Part shown: piece after piece, positions 25,180-35,113 of the stretch
Layout: each line of letters opens with the position of its first letter
How positions within the stretch are numbered: the stretch's first letter is position 1
Source of the DNA: Lysobacterales bacterium
GTDB taxonomy: Bacteria > Pseudomonadota > Gammaproteobacteria > Xanthomonadales > Ahniellaceae
Length of the DNA stretch: 55,957 bases
Assembly (NCBI GenBank): GCA_016721845.1
Contig: JADKHK010000006.1
Location: forward strand, 1 to 55,957
Reading direction: 5' to 3'
Made by a program: the position numbers and the translations under genes
Notes under the pieces: generated by a model
Told to the model about the DNA's origin: nothing
The model's input: the letters and a program-made list of their open reading frames with translations, nothing else
The model's database searches: none

Positions 25180-26517
25180 TCACATCTTGGCCGCGCTCTT
25201 CAACCAGCTTTCGGCGCTCGCACGCGTCGCCTCGAAGCCGGTGGCCTTCTTGTAGGCGGCCACCGCGCCGGCCTTGTTGCCCAGGCCGAGTTCGCAATTG
25301 CCGAGCAGGATCCAGGCCTGACCCTCGCTCTTGAACGGCGTTTTCTTCAAGGCCTCTTTCACCGCGGCAAGCGCTTCCACGTTCTTGTCGCCTTCGTACA
25401 GGGTATAGGCCTGCAGGAATTTCATCTCGCCGTCACCGGCCAGTTGCGCGGCCTCGCCGAACGCCTTGGCCGCATCGAGCGGCTTGTCGGCCAGACGGTT
25501 GGAATCGCCGAGTGCGCGCAGATGCTCGAGCGAGCGCGGCAGGGTGCCCTTCGCGAATCCGTCCTCGATGATCCTGATCGCCTCCAGCGGACGATCGCCG
25601 AAGTTGAACAGCTGATACAGCTGCTTGACCTCGGATTCACTGTTCATCATCCCCTTCGCATAGGCCGCGGACAGCAGGGCCACCGCCTTGTCCTGCTGTT
25701 CGGCCTGGATGTAGACGTTGCCGAGCAGGCGCGTGATCGCCTTGTTGTCCGGCAAGGCTTTCAGTGCCGCCTCGCCTTCCGCCACCGCTTCCGGGAATTT
25801 CTCCTGCTCGTAGTAGCAGGCCATCAGCAACTGGTACCAGGCTTCTTTCGGCTGCGGGGCGAGCGCGATCGCCTTGCGCAGGGCAGCCGCGGCCTCATCA
25901 AGCTTTTCCATGCGGTACAGCGACTGGCCCTTGATGATGTAGGCCGTGTCGGTTTCGGAGCCCGTCAACTTCAGCCACTGATCGATCGTCGTGACCGCGT
26001 CCTCGTACTTTTCCTCGTTCATGCTCGAGTTTGCGTACTGCAGCAACGCACCGAAGTGCGAGGCATTGGGCAGCGCGTCGAGATCCAGCGACTTGCGGGT
26101 GTATTCGAGCACCTTGGCGACATCGTCGTCGCGCTCGCTGGCGATGTTCGCGAGACCTTGGTAAGCCGTCGCCTTTTCGTAGTTGTTGGCCTTGGCATCG
26201 GCCAGCACTTCGCCGAACACCTGTTCGGCCTCGTCGTACTTTTCGTCGTACAGGGCCTTCACTGCCTTGTCGATCTTCCGGCCGAGCTTGCTCGATACCT
26301 TGACCTCGGGTTCCGCGCGGGTCGCATTCGGATACGGATTCTCGGCGACTTGCTGCTTGCTCTTGTTCTTCTCGGCATTACGCGCCGCGCGGGTATTGGA
26401 CGCGCGCTTGTCGACACCGCCGCTCTCGGACTGGGCCAATGCCGTCGAAAACGGAACTGCGACCAATGCAGCGGCACTAAGCAGCGCAACAGCCATCGGG
26501 AAGGCCAGACGTTTCAT
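25180..26517 (-). CDS. periplasmic tetratricopeptide-repeat protein
   Basis: A 445-residue protein. A signal peptide (AALVAVPFSTALA, cut before QSES) is followed by a charged linker and about eight TPR-like helical pairs (for example ALYDEKYDEAEQVFGEVLAD and AWILLGNCELGLGNKAGAVA). TPR proteins scaffold protein-protein contacts. It precedes the tonB operon on the same strand but a promoter lies between, so co-transcription is possible but not required. Homologues beside tonB in Xanthomonadales suggest a role with the TonB machinery; this is inference. Confidence 0.85.
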   Translation of the reverse strand: MKRLAFPMAVALLSAAALVAVPFSTALAQSESGGVDKRASNTRAARNAEKNKSKQQVAENPYPNATRAEPEVKVSSKLGRKIDKAVKALYDEKYDEAEQVFGEVLADAKANNYEKATAYQGLANIASERDDDVAKVLEYTRKSLDLDALPNASHFGALLQYANSSMNEEKYEDAVTTIDQWLKLTGSETDTAYIIKGQSLYRMEKLDEAAAALRKAIALAPQPKEAWYQLLMACYYEQEKFPEAVAEGEAALKALPDNKAITRLLGNVYIQAEQQDKAVALLSAAYAKGMMNSESEVKQLYQLFNFGDRPLEAIRIIEDGFAKGTLPRSLEHLRALGDSNRLADKPLDAAKAFGEAAQLAGDGEMKFLQAYTLYEGDKNVEALAAVKEALKKTPFKSEGQAWILLGNCELGLGNKAGAVAAYKKATGFEATRASAESWLKSAAKM

Positions 26518-26691
26518 GGTTCACCCCTCGAGAAGGAGACTGGCCGGCGTCCTGCCAGCAAAAAGGTCGCAGAGCGTAGCCGTGGCAAGACGGTGTCACA
26601 AGCGGTGTTGTTTGAATGTTACGAAGCGCCGGGTGCGGTGAAGGTCGCTCGCCAGCATTCAGCACGGATGTGCCGGAAGCCATGACGCGGA

Positions 26692-27660
26692 TCAGGTGGT
26701 CGGGAAATTCGCCTTTGCAAATGCGACCCGTTCGGCCGGATTCTTCGACAATTGACCGGCGCGCTCCAGCGCCTGGACCTTGCGCAATCGATGCAGGGCG
26801 CCATTGCCATTCGCGATCTGGATGGCGAGACCGGGGCGCGCATTCAATTCCAGCACCAACGGTCCGAGGTCCTTGTCGAGCACGACGTCGACGCCGACAT
26901 AACCCAGTTCGCACAACTCGTAGGCCTTGGCGCCGATCATCAGCAACTCGTCCCAGCGCGGAATCTGCAGGCCGGCGATGGAGTGTTCCGTATCCGGATG
27001 CTCACGGATGATTTCCGAATTCCATACGCCACGCCGGGTGATGCCGGTGGGGATGTCGATGCCGACGCCGATCGCGCCCTGATGGAGGTTGGCCTTGCCA
27101 TCCGACAGCCGCGTCGGCAGGCGGATCATCGCCATCACCGGGTAACCGAGGAAGCTGATGATGCGCACATCCGGCACGCCCTTGTAACTGACGTGCTCGA
27201 ACACCGGGTCGAACTGCACGCAGTATTCGATCAGGATGTGGTCGGGCTGGCCACCCAGCGAGAACAGGCCCGACAGCATGTTCGAGAGATGATGGTTGAA
27301 TTCGTCGCGCGTCATGAACGAACCGTTCGAGCGGCGATATTTGTCGCCACGCCGACCGGTGATCACGAGGATGCCGTCGCCGCCGGAACCGTGGGCCGGT
27401 TTCACGACGAAAGACTCGCGATCCTTGATCTTCTCGTGCACTTCCTCGATCTCGTGTTCCTCGCGCACCACCGCGTACAGGGCCGGCACCGGCAAGCCGG
27501 CCTTGAGCGCCATCTTCTTGGTGATGAGCTTGTCATCGACACGCGGATAGAAGCGGCGCTGGTTGTAGGCGAGCACGAATTCGGCATTGCGCTGGCCGAT
27601 GCCCATCAACCCGATCTTGTGCAGGCGCCGCGCGGTCTCGAAAGGATTGAACAGGCCCAT
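26692..27660 (-). CDS. ATP-grasp alpha-L-glutamate ligase-like protein
   Basis: A 322-residue RimK-type ATP-grasp protein. FVVKPAHGSGGDGILVI is the ATP-binding Lys and Gly-rich loop. Later strands include GYVGVDVVLDKDLGPLVLEL and NARPGLAIQIANGNG, where the E and N residues bind magnesium. It matches the alpha-L-glutamate ligase-like family that is nearly always coupled to a 7TM inactive transglutaminase. Its ATG at 27660 lies one base after the TGA of that gene. The third common member of this set, a retropepsin-like protease, is not present here. The acceptor peptide or protein is unknown. Confidence 0.88.
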   Translation of the reverse strand: MGLFNPFETARRLHKIGLMGIGQRNAEFVLAYNQRRFYPRVDDKLITKKMALKAGLPVPALYAVVREEHEIEEVHEKIKDRESFVVKPAHGSGGDGILVITGRRGDKYRRSNGSFMTRDEFNHHLSNMLSGLFSLGGQPDHILIEYCVQFDPVFEHVSYKGVPDVRIISFLGYPVMAMIRLPTRLSDGKANLHQGAIGVGIDIPTGITRRGVWNSEIIREHPDTEHSIAGLQIPRWDELLMIGAKAYELCELGYVGVDVVLDKDLGPLVLELNARPGLAIQIANGNGALHRLRKVQALERAGQLSKNPAERVAFAKANFPTT

Positions 27661-27661
27661 G

Positions 27662-29257
27662 TCAGGCTCCGGCCGGTGCGTCCGGCTTCTCGGGCGGCGG
27701 CGCAATCGGGTCCGGGTCGCGGGCCAGTGCGCGGAAGCGCAGCAACTCGCTCAGGCGGTAGCCCGAATAACGGCCGAGCAGCAAGGTGACCGCGAGCAGC
27801 ACCAGCAGCAGTTCCGGGAACACGAAGATCAGATGCTGCAGCCGCGGCTGGCCCATCGCCATGTAGGCGAGCGCGGCGATCGCGAGCGACCCCAGCGCCT
27901 GCTTGATCGCGTAGCCGGCGCCGCGTTCTTCCCACGCCACCGACACGCGTTCGATGGTCATGGTCAGGATGATCATCGGGAACAGCGCCACGTTCAGACC
28001 GACGTTGAAGCCGAGCTTGTTCGATACCACCGACACCAGCGCCATCAGCAGCACGACGATGATCAGCACGGCCGTCAATCGCGGCACCAGCAGCAATTTC
28101 AGGCGCTCCATGTAGAAGCGCACGAGCAGACCGAGGCTGATGATCACGGCGAACAGGATCAGCCCGGCGACCAGCCCGGTCCAGTTGAATGCGAGTGCGA
28201 CCAGCACCGGCATGAAGGTGCCGAAGGTCTTGATGCCGACCAGGTTGCGCAGGATCAGCATGATGAAGGCGCCGACCGGCACCAGCAGCAGGATCTTGAA
28301 GGTCTGCTGGGTTTCGATCGGCAGGTTCAGCAGCGAATAGGCGATGAAGTTCTCGTCGCGACTGCGCAGGTTTTCCTTGGCCGTGTCGAGCGCATCGGCG
28401 AGGCTGCGTTGCAGCGTGAACGCGACATGCGCGCGCGGATTGTCGTCGACCGTGAGCACCGGCTTCTGCGCCGTGCTCCAGACAAACAGGTTGTCGGGCA
28501 GCCCTTCGGCGCCGGAGAGCGCATCGATCGGGCGCCATTGCTTCAGCTCGGTGTCCCAGATGCGCAGGAACGGCTTCAATTCGGTTTCGACACTGCCGTC
28601 GTTGAGCTCGAACCCGTACATCAGTCGCGCCGAAATCTGGCGGTCGGCCAGCAGGTCGATCGCGAGCAGCGCGCGTTCTTCAGGCTTGTCGCGCTTGCCA
28701 AGCAGCAATGCGACTTCCTCGCTGGGTTGGCGGGCGTTGATCTGGCGCACCAGCTCGGAAGCGAAGGTCGTGGAATCGACGGACTTCTCGCGCACCTGGT
28801 CGAGCAGGCTAGCGCGCGCGGTCGCGAACGGTTCCTCGTGCACCCTGGTTTCCGGTGCCGACGGTGCGATCGGCTCGGCCGCCGGATGGTCGTCGCGGTA
28901 GATGGTCGCTCGGTAGTACAGGGCCTGGGTGCCGCTGGCGCGACGGATTTGCCATTGCACCTCGCGCGCGCCGCGGCTGCGCTCGATGTTCATGCCGTAA
29001 TTGCGCGCGACGAAATTCTCGTCGATCACCGAATAGCCGGGCGGGTTGTGCGGAATCTGCAGGGTGACCTTGTTTGGTCCGCTGCGCGCACTGAACTCGA
29101 TGCGTGCCTGCACTTCCCAGACCTCGCTGTCGCTCTGCGGTGCGACCGGAAAACGCAGCACTTTCCACTTGTAGTAGAAACCGGCAACGCCAAGCACCGC
29201 CAGAATGAGGGCAAGCAGGTACAGCTGAGTCTTCTTCATCGTGCGCTTCGCAGGCAT
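27662..29257 (-). CDS. inactive transglutaminase fused to seven transmembrane helices
   Basis: A 531-residue protein. One N-terminal helix (LYLLALILAVLGVAGFYY) is followed by a periplasmic transglutaminase-like domain (residues 40 to about 330; LLADRQISARLMYGFELNDG, FLRIWDTELKQWRPID) that lacks the catalytic Cys at the expected place. A seven-helix domain follows (TFKILLLVPVGAFIMLILRN, LVGIKTFGTFMPVLVALAF, and others). This is the architecture of PF14400/PF14402 proteins paired with ATP-grasp ligases. It probably binds a peptide in the periplasm and relays or transports it. The partner ligase gene follows after 1 base. Confidence 0.9.
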   Translation of the reverse strand: MPAKRTMKKTQLYLLALILAVLGVAGFYYKWKVLRFPVAPQSDSEVWEVQARIEFSARSGPNKVTLQIPHNPPGYSVIDENFVARNYGMNIERSRGAREVQWQIRRASGTQALYYRATIYRDDHPAAEPIAPSAPETRVHEEPFATARASLLDQVREKSVDSTTFASELVRQINARQPSEEVALLLGKRDKPEERALLAIDLLADRQISARLMYGFELNDGSVETELKPFLRIWDTELKQWRPIDALSGAEGLPDNLFVWSTAQKPVLTVDDNPRAHVAFTLQRSLADALDTAKENLRSRDENFIAYSLLNLPIETQQTFKILLLVPVGAFIMLILRNLVGIKTFGTFMPVLVALAFNWTGLVAGLILFAVIISLGLLVRFYMERLKLLLVPRLTAVLIIVVLLMALVSVVSNKLGFNVGLNVALFPMIILTMTIERVSVAWEERGAGYAIKQALGSLAIAALAYMAMGQPRLQHLIFVFPELLLVLLAVTLLLGRYSGYRLSELLRFRALARDPDPIAPPPEKPDAPAGA

Positions 29258-29293
29258 CCCCGTGTCGTCACCAGTATAGCCATGCGCTGCGCG

Positions 29294-30139
29294 CTACTGG
29301 GCAGCGACGGCCGGCATGCGCGCAAGGAATCCGGACTGCGGCCGCGCACGCATCAGTTCGCGACCGCGCAGGCGGACGCGGTCGCGCGCACGCTCGCGTT
29401 CGAGATAGCTCATGCAAGTGTCGACCAGCTGCGCATAGTCTGAAAACACGAGGCCACCCTGCCATTCGGCTTCGGCCTGCGGGTCGCCGCCTTCCGACAC
29501 CACGAAGCGGGCGTTCGCGAGCAGATAGGAAACACGCACCTGCTCGAACACCTGGGCATCGTAGAAATGCAGGTTGAGCACGATCTTCGAGCGCGCGATC
29601 CAGGCGTCGCGCTCGCGGCCATAGACCCCGAACAAGGGATGCACCTTCACGCCGAAACGCGCCAGGGATTCGAGCACCGCGATCCGGCGTTCGTTCGGCG
29701 ACCCGTAGAACAGCACGTCGATGTCCTGCAGCGACGCCGCCACGATGCGTTCCAGGCCGGCGCTGTGTCCAACCGGCATCAGCTCGGCATGCGTGATGCC
29801 ATGCCGCCGCACCAGCGCCTCGCGGTTGCGTTCGCTGTAATCCCAGAGCGCGTGGTCGCGGAACAAGGCGAGCAGCTCGGGCGTGATCCAGCTGCTGCTG
29901 CGATCGATCTGTTCGAGGTTGTAGAGGATGGCATCGTCCGGCACGGCCAATCCGTACAAGGGCAGCAAGTGCGGTGCCAGCACGATGGCGCGGCGATCGG
30001 CATGGTCGGCACGATCGCTGCGGATGGCGTCGTGCCCGAGTGTGGCCAGACCTTCGACAAGGCCCAGTGCGATCTCGTCGAAGGCCCGACTGTGCGGATA
30101 GTCCGGTAGCCGCGGGATGACGACGGCGTAGCGCGGCAT
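29294..30139 (-). CDS. putative GT-B glycosyltransferase
   Basis: A 281-residue protein. YNLEQIDRSSSWITPELLAL, LWDYSERNREAL, IDVLFYGSPNERRIAVLESL, KVHPLFGVYGRERDAWIARS, KIVLNLHFYDAQVFEQVRVS and LLANARFVVSEGGDPQ are typical of short GT-B proteins of the CgeB/DUF-type glycosyltransferase-1 group. The EGGD turn may contact the nucleotide sugar. It lies 10 bases after gyrB and 36 bases before the transglutaminase-like gene, so it may be co-transcribed with both. No substrate can be assigned. Confidence 0.65.
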   Translation of the reverse strand: MPRYAVVIPRLPDYPHSRAFDEIALGLVEGLATLGHDAIRSDRADHADRRAIVLAPHLLPLYGLAVPDDAILYNLEQIDRSSSWITPELLALFRDHALWDYSERNREALVRRHGITHAELMPVGHSAGLERIVAASLQDIDVLFYGSPNERRIAVLESLARFGVKVHPLFGVYGRERDAWIARSKIVLNLHFYDAQVFEQVRVSYLLANARFVVSEGGDPQAEAEWQGGLVFSDYAQLVDTCMSYLERERARDRVRLRGRELMRARPQSGFLARMPAVAAQ

Positions 30140-30149
30140 CCCGTGACCG

Positions 30150-32564
<2,415 letters not shown>

Positions 32565-32646
32565 TCGGCTTCCCGTCGTAGGGGGCACGGATCCGGAACC
32601 CGCGGAGCGGGCGGCGTCGACGTGCGTGGGATGGGTGTGAAGTATA

Positions 32647-33741
32647 TCAAGCCGGCGTGACAAGACCCTGTTCCACGTGGAACAGACGCCACGAGTCGGT
32701 TCGGCTGCGCAAGGCTTCCGGGATCGCCGTACCGGTGATCCAGACCTGCAGGCCGGCCGCGAATACCCAGTCCAGCACCCGCATCAGATGTTCGGCATCC
32801 AATTCGGAGGCGAGATCATCCAGCAGCAGCACCGGCCATTCGCCGACGCGGGCGCGGAAGTGTTCGACCTGGGCCAGTTCCAGCGCCAGCGCGGTCAGCT
32901 TTTCCTGGCCGCGTGACAGATGCTCCCGGCGCGGCGCCGCGGCAAATGCGATCGACCAGTCGGCGCGCTGTGCCCCGAAGCGGGTATGGCCGCGGTCACG
33001 ATCCTGCGCCCTGCCCTCGGCATACGCCGTTCGGATCGCGTCGATCGAAGCACAGTCGCGCTCGCCGAAACCGGACACCAGGTTCAACTGCACCGTTCCC
33101 AGTTCCGGCAGGAACGCGACCGCCTTCGCTGCCACGGGTTCACGCAACTCGTCCAGCACTCGGCGCCGCGCATCGGCAATCACCACGCCGGCCTCGGCCA
33201 GTTCGAACTCCCAGGGTTCGAGCAACTGATCTGCCCAGCCGGCACGCAAACCAGCATTGCGTTGCCTGAGTGCCCGCTGGTGCCTGCGCCAGGCCGGCAG
33301 AAAGTCCGGTTCCACGTGGAACACGGACCAGTCCAGATAGGCGCGTCGCAATTCCGATGCGCCCGCAATCAGCGCATGCGAGCCCGGTTCGAAACAGACC
33401 ACAGGACAGATGCGAAACAGATCGACCAAACCGGACACGTCGGTCTCGTCGACCCGCGCCGACCAGATCGACGCAGCGCGCCGCAACCCGATCCGACTGC
33501 GGCCGCCCTGCTCGCGCTCGACTTCCGCGAACACGATGCTTTCCGACGCACCGCGCTGAATCACGGCATCGCGCTGACCGGACCGAAAGCTGCGGCCGTA
33601 ACCGAGCAAGTGCATCGCTTCCAGCACCGTGGTCTTGCCGGCGCCATTCGCACCCAGCAGGAACTGCACGCCGCCCGTTGAAACGATGCGCGCATGCTGG
33701 ACACAGCGCAGGCCATCGATGTCGAGACGCAGGATCTTCAT
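32647..33741 (-). CDS. recF: DNA replication/repair protein RecF
   Basis: A 364-residue SMC-like ATPase. LLGANGAGKTTVLEAMHLLG is Walker A near residue 30, LSRGQEKLTALALELAQ is the signature, and PVLLLDDLASELDAEHLM is Walker B with the D-loop. RecF loads RecA onto gapped DNA with RecO and RecR. Two ParB-binding palindromes lie in the coding sequence and both encode FHVE. ATG 33741 gives the usual MKILRLDIDG start. Confidence 0.96.
   Translation of the reverse strand: MKILRLDIDGLRCVQHARIVSTGGVQFLLGANGAGKTTVLEAMHLLGYGRSFRSGQRDAVIQRGASESIVFAEVEREQGGRSRIGLRRAASIWSARVDETDVSGLVDLFRICPVVCFEPGSHALIAGASELRRAYLDWSVFHVEPDFLPAWRRHQRALRQRNAGLRAGWADQLLEPWEFELAEAGVVIADARRRVLDELREPVAAKAVAFLPELGTVQLNLVSGFGERDCASIDAIRTAYAEGRAQDRDRGHTRFGAQRADWSIAFAAAPRREHLSRGQEKLTALALELAQVEHFRARVGEWPVLLLDDLASELDAEHLMRVLDWVFAAGLQVWITGTAIPEALRSRTDSWRLFHVEQGLVTPA
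32669..32684. promoter_or_regulatory. parS site 1 (ParB binding), perfect palindrome
   Basis: TGTTCCACGTGGAACA is a perfect 16-bp palindrome and matches the parS form TGTTYCACGTGRAACA. It lies in the last codons of recF, where it encodes FHVE on the minus strand. ParB from the parAB operon in this window is the expected ligand. It is about 2.3 kb from oriC. Confidence 0.9.
33308..33323. promoter_or_regulatory. parS site 2 (ParB binding), one mismatch
   Basis: GGTTCCACGTGGAACA differs from the perfect parS site only at the first base (G for T), keeping the central 14-bp palindrome core GTTCCACGTGGAAC. It also encodes FHVE in recF. Spacing to site 1 is 639 bp. Confidence 0.8.
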
Positions 33742-33756
33742 GACCCGCAAAGACAA

Positions 33757-33779
33757 CGGCCCCGGGGATACCGGGGCCG
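33757..33779. terminator. GC-rich hairpin between dnaN and recF
   Basis: CGGCCCCGG and CCGGGGCCG form a perfect 9-bp stem with a 5-base loop. On the minus strand it is followed by TTGTCTTT and then the recF ATG 16 bases later. It could attenuate dnaN read-through into recF or act as a weak terminator. The T-run is imperfect. Confidence 0.55.
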
Positions 33780-33808
33780 CGTGTTCGGGACTTGACCCAC
33801 CGACGTCG

Positions 33809-34906
33809 TCACAGACGCAGCGGCATCACGACATGGCGCGAGCGATCATTGTCGGCATCGCGGACCAGACAGCTCGAATTGCCGTCACGCAGACACAGCA
33901 TCACGTTGACGCCCCGCAGGGACGACAGCGCGTCCTGCAGATAATTGACGTTGAAGCCGACGCTGAGCCCATCGACCACGCTTTGGACTTCCAGCACCTC
34001 GGTCGCCTCTTCCTGCTCCGGGTTGTGCGCGACGATCGTCAACCGACCCGGCGCGACATCGAGCTTGACCCCCCGATACTTCTCGTTCGACAGGATCGCC
34101 ACGCGCTGCAAGGCCATGCGCAACTCGTCGCGCGGCAATTGCACGATCTTGTCGGCGCCGATCGGAATCACCGCCTCGTAGTCCGGGAAGCGACCGTCGA
34201 TCAATTTCGACGTGAACACGAAATCGGCACGGGTGACGCGCAGGTGGTTCTTGCCGAATTCCAGCTCCAGCGCGCCGTCGCCGTCGAGCAGGCGTTGCAG
34301 CTCGTTGACGCCCTTGCGCGGAATGATGATCTGACGCTTGGCCTTGATCGGAACATCGGTGCTGGTCTCGCACAGCGCAAGACGATGCCCGTCCGTGGCG
34401 ACGCAGCGCAGGGCGCCTTCGCGCAGATCGAGCAACATGCCGTTGAGGTAGTAGCGGACATCCTGATGCGCCATCGCGAACGCGGTGCGGTCGATCAGCT
34501 CCTTCAGCGTGGTTTCCGCCAGCGTCACCCGTTCGACCACATCGATGTCATCAACGGTAGGAAATTCCGCTGCCGGCAAGGTCGAGAGCGTGAAGCGGCT
34601 GCGCCCGGCCTTCAGGGTCACGCGTTCGCCGGTCTGGCTCAGGTCGACGCGACTGCCATCCGGCAAGGCACGCACGATGTCGAACAACTTTCGCGCCGGC
34701 AAGGTCGTTGCGCCGTCGGCGCTGTCCTCGACCGCGCAGCGTGCCGACAGTTCGACCTCAAGATCGGATCCGGTGAACCCGACCGATCCGTTCGTCACTT
34801 CCACCAGGACATTGGCGAGGACAGGCAGGGTCTGGCGTCGTTCCACCACGCCGACGACCTGGGTCAAGGGCTTGAGCAGGGCTTCCCTTTGGATGCTGAA
34901 GCGCAT
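33809..34906 (-). CDS. dnaN: DNA polymerase III beta sliding clamp
   Basis: A 365-residue protein, standard length. MRFSIQREALLKPLTQVVGV opens domain 1. NGMLLDLREGALRCVATDGHRL is the conserved domain 2 segment. The end VRDADNDRSRHVVMPLRL is the normal C-terminus (P-M-R-L type) of the hydrophobic cleft that binds clamp clients. It forms the processivity ring of the replicase. It follows dnaA across the origin region. Confidence 0.97.
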   Translation of the reverse strand: MRFSIQREALLKPLTQVVGVVERRQTLPVLANVLVEVTNGSVGFTGSDLEVELSARCAVEDSADGATTLPARKLFDIVRALPDGSRVDLSQTGERVTLKAGRSRFTLSTLPAAEFPTVDDIDVVERVTLAETTLKELIDRTAFAMAHQDVRYYLNGMLLDLREGALRCVATDGHRLALCETSTDVPIKAKRQIIIPRKGVNELQRLLDGDGALELEFGKNHLRVTRADFVFTSKLIDGRFPDYEAVIPIGADKIVQLPRDELRMALQRVAILSNEKYRGVKLDVAPGRLTIVAHNPEQEEATEVLEVQSVVDGLSVGFNVNYLQDALSSLRGVNVMLCLRDGNSSCLVRDADNDRSRHVVMPLRL

Positions 34907-34962
34907 GGGCCTCCCTCTTTATCGTTCTTTGTTTATATGAAGATGGTGATGATGATAGGCGT

Positions 34963-34971
34963 TGGGGATAA
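34963..34971 (-). promoter_or_regulatory. DnaA box, one mismatch
   Basis: Minus strand reads TTATCCCCA, one base from the consensus TTATCCACA. It lies next to the AT-rich tract. Confidence 0.6.
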
Positions 34972-34980
34972 CTGCAAGAC

Positions 34981-35004
34981 ACAGCCACAACCTGTTGTGG
35001 CTGT
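34981..35004. repeat. perfect 10-bp inverted repeat in oriC
   Basis: ACAGCCACAA, spacer CCTG, TTGTGGCTGT. It lies between the DnaA boxes, 67 to 110 bases from the neighbouring genes. No T-run follows on either strand, so it is more likely an origin-structural element than a terminator of dnaA. Confidence 0.75.
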
Positions 35005-35061
35005 AGGCTCACCGGTGGAGCAAATCTTGTGTGTGAGTGCCCGGAAGCCCGGTGGATCATT

Positions 35062-35070
35062 TGTGGACAA
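35062..35070 (-). promoter_or_regulatory. DnaA box
   Basis: Minus strand reads TTGTCCACA, one base from TTATCCACA. It is inverted relative to the next box, with 14 bases between. Confidence 0.65.
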
Positions 35071-35084
35071 CTTTGCTCCAGAAC

Positions 35085-35093
35085 TTGTCCACA
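35085..35093 (+). promoter_or_regulatory. DnaA box
   Basis: Plus strand reads TTGTCCACA, the same 9-mer as the box at 35062 but in the opposite orientation. Confidence 0.65.
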
Positions 35094-35113
35094 GGGCTTG
35101 GCCGGGGTTGTCC

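Larger units (their letters stand above)
34907..35113. other. putative replication origin oriC (dnaA-dnaN intergenic region)
   Basis: This 207-base gene-free interval holds three DnaA-box-like 9-mers, an AT-rich stretch with a GAT triplet repeat (34920-34960), and a 10-bp perfect inverted repeat. Gene orientation switches on the dnaA side: dnaA, dnaN, recF and gyrB point left while rpmH, rnpA, yidC and mnmE point right. This is as expected if replication starts here. The dnaA-dnaN interval is the origin in several related bacteria. An additional origin element in the dnaA-rpmH interval cannot be excluded. Confidence 0.8.

Noticed and set aside
27587..29443. 618-codon plus-strand ORF opposite the transglutaminase-like gene
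   Set aside because: Gln/His/Asp-rich shadow without domains; the minus-strand gene has clear membrane helices and family motifs.
34935..34962. DnaA-trio element
   Set aside because: The GAT triplets are present but their phase and polarity do not clearly match the published trio pattern, so they are only noted in oriC.
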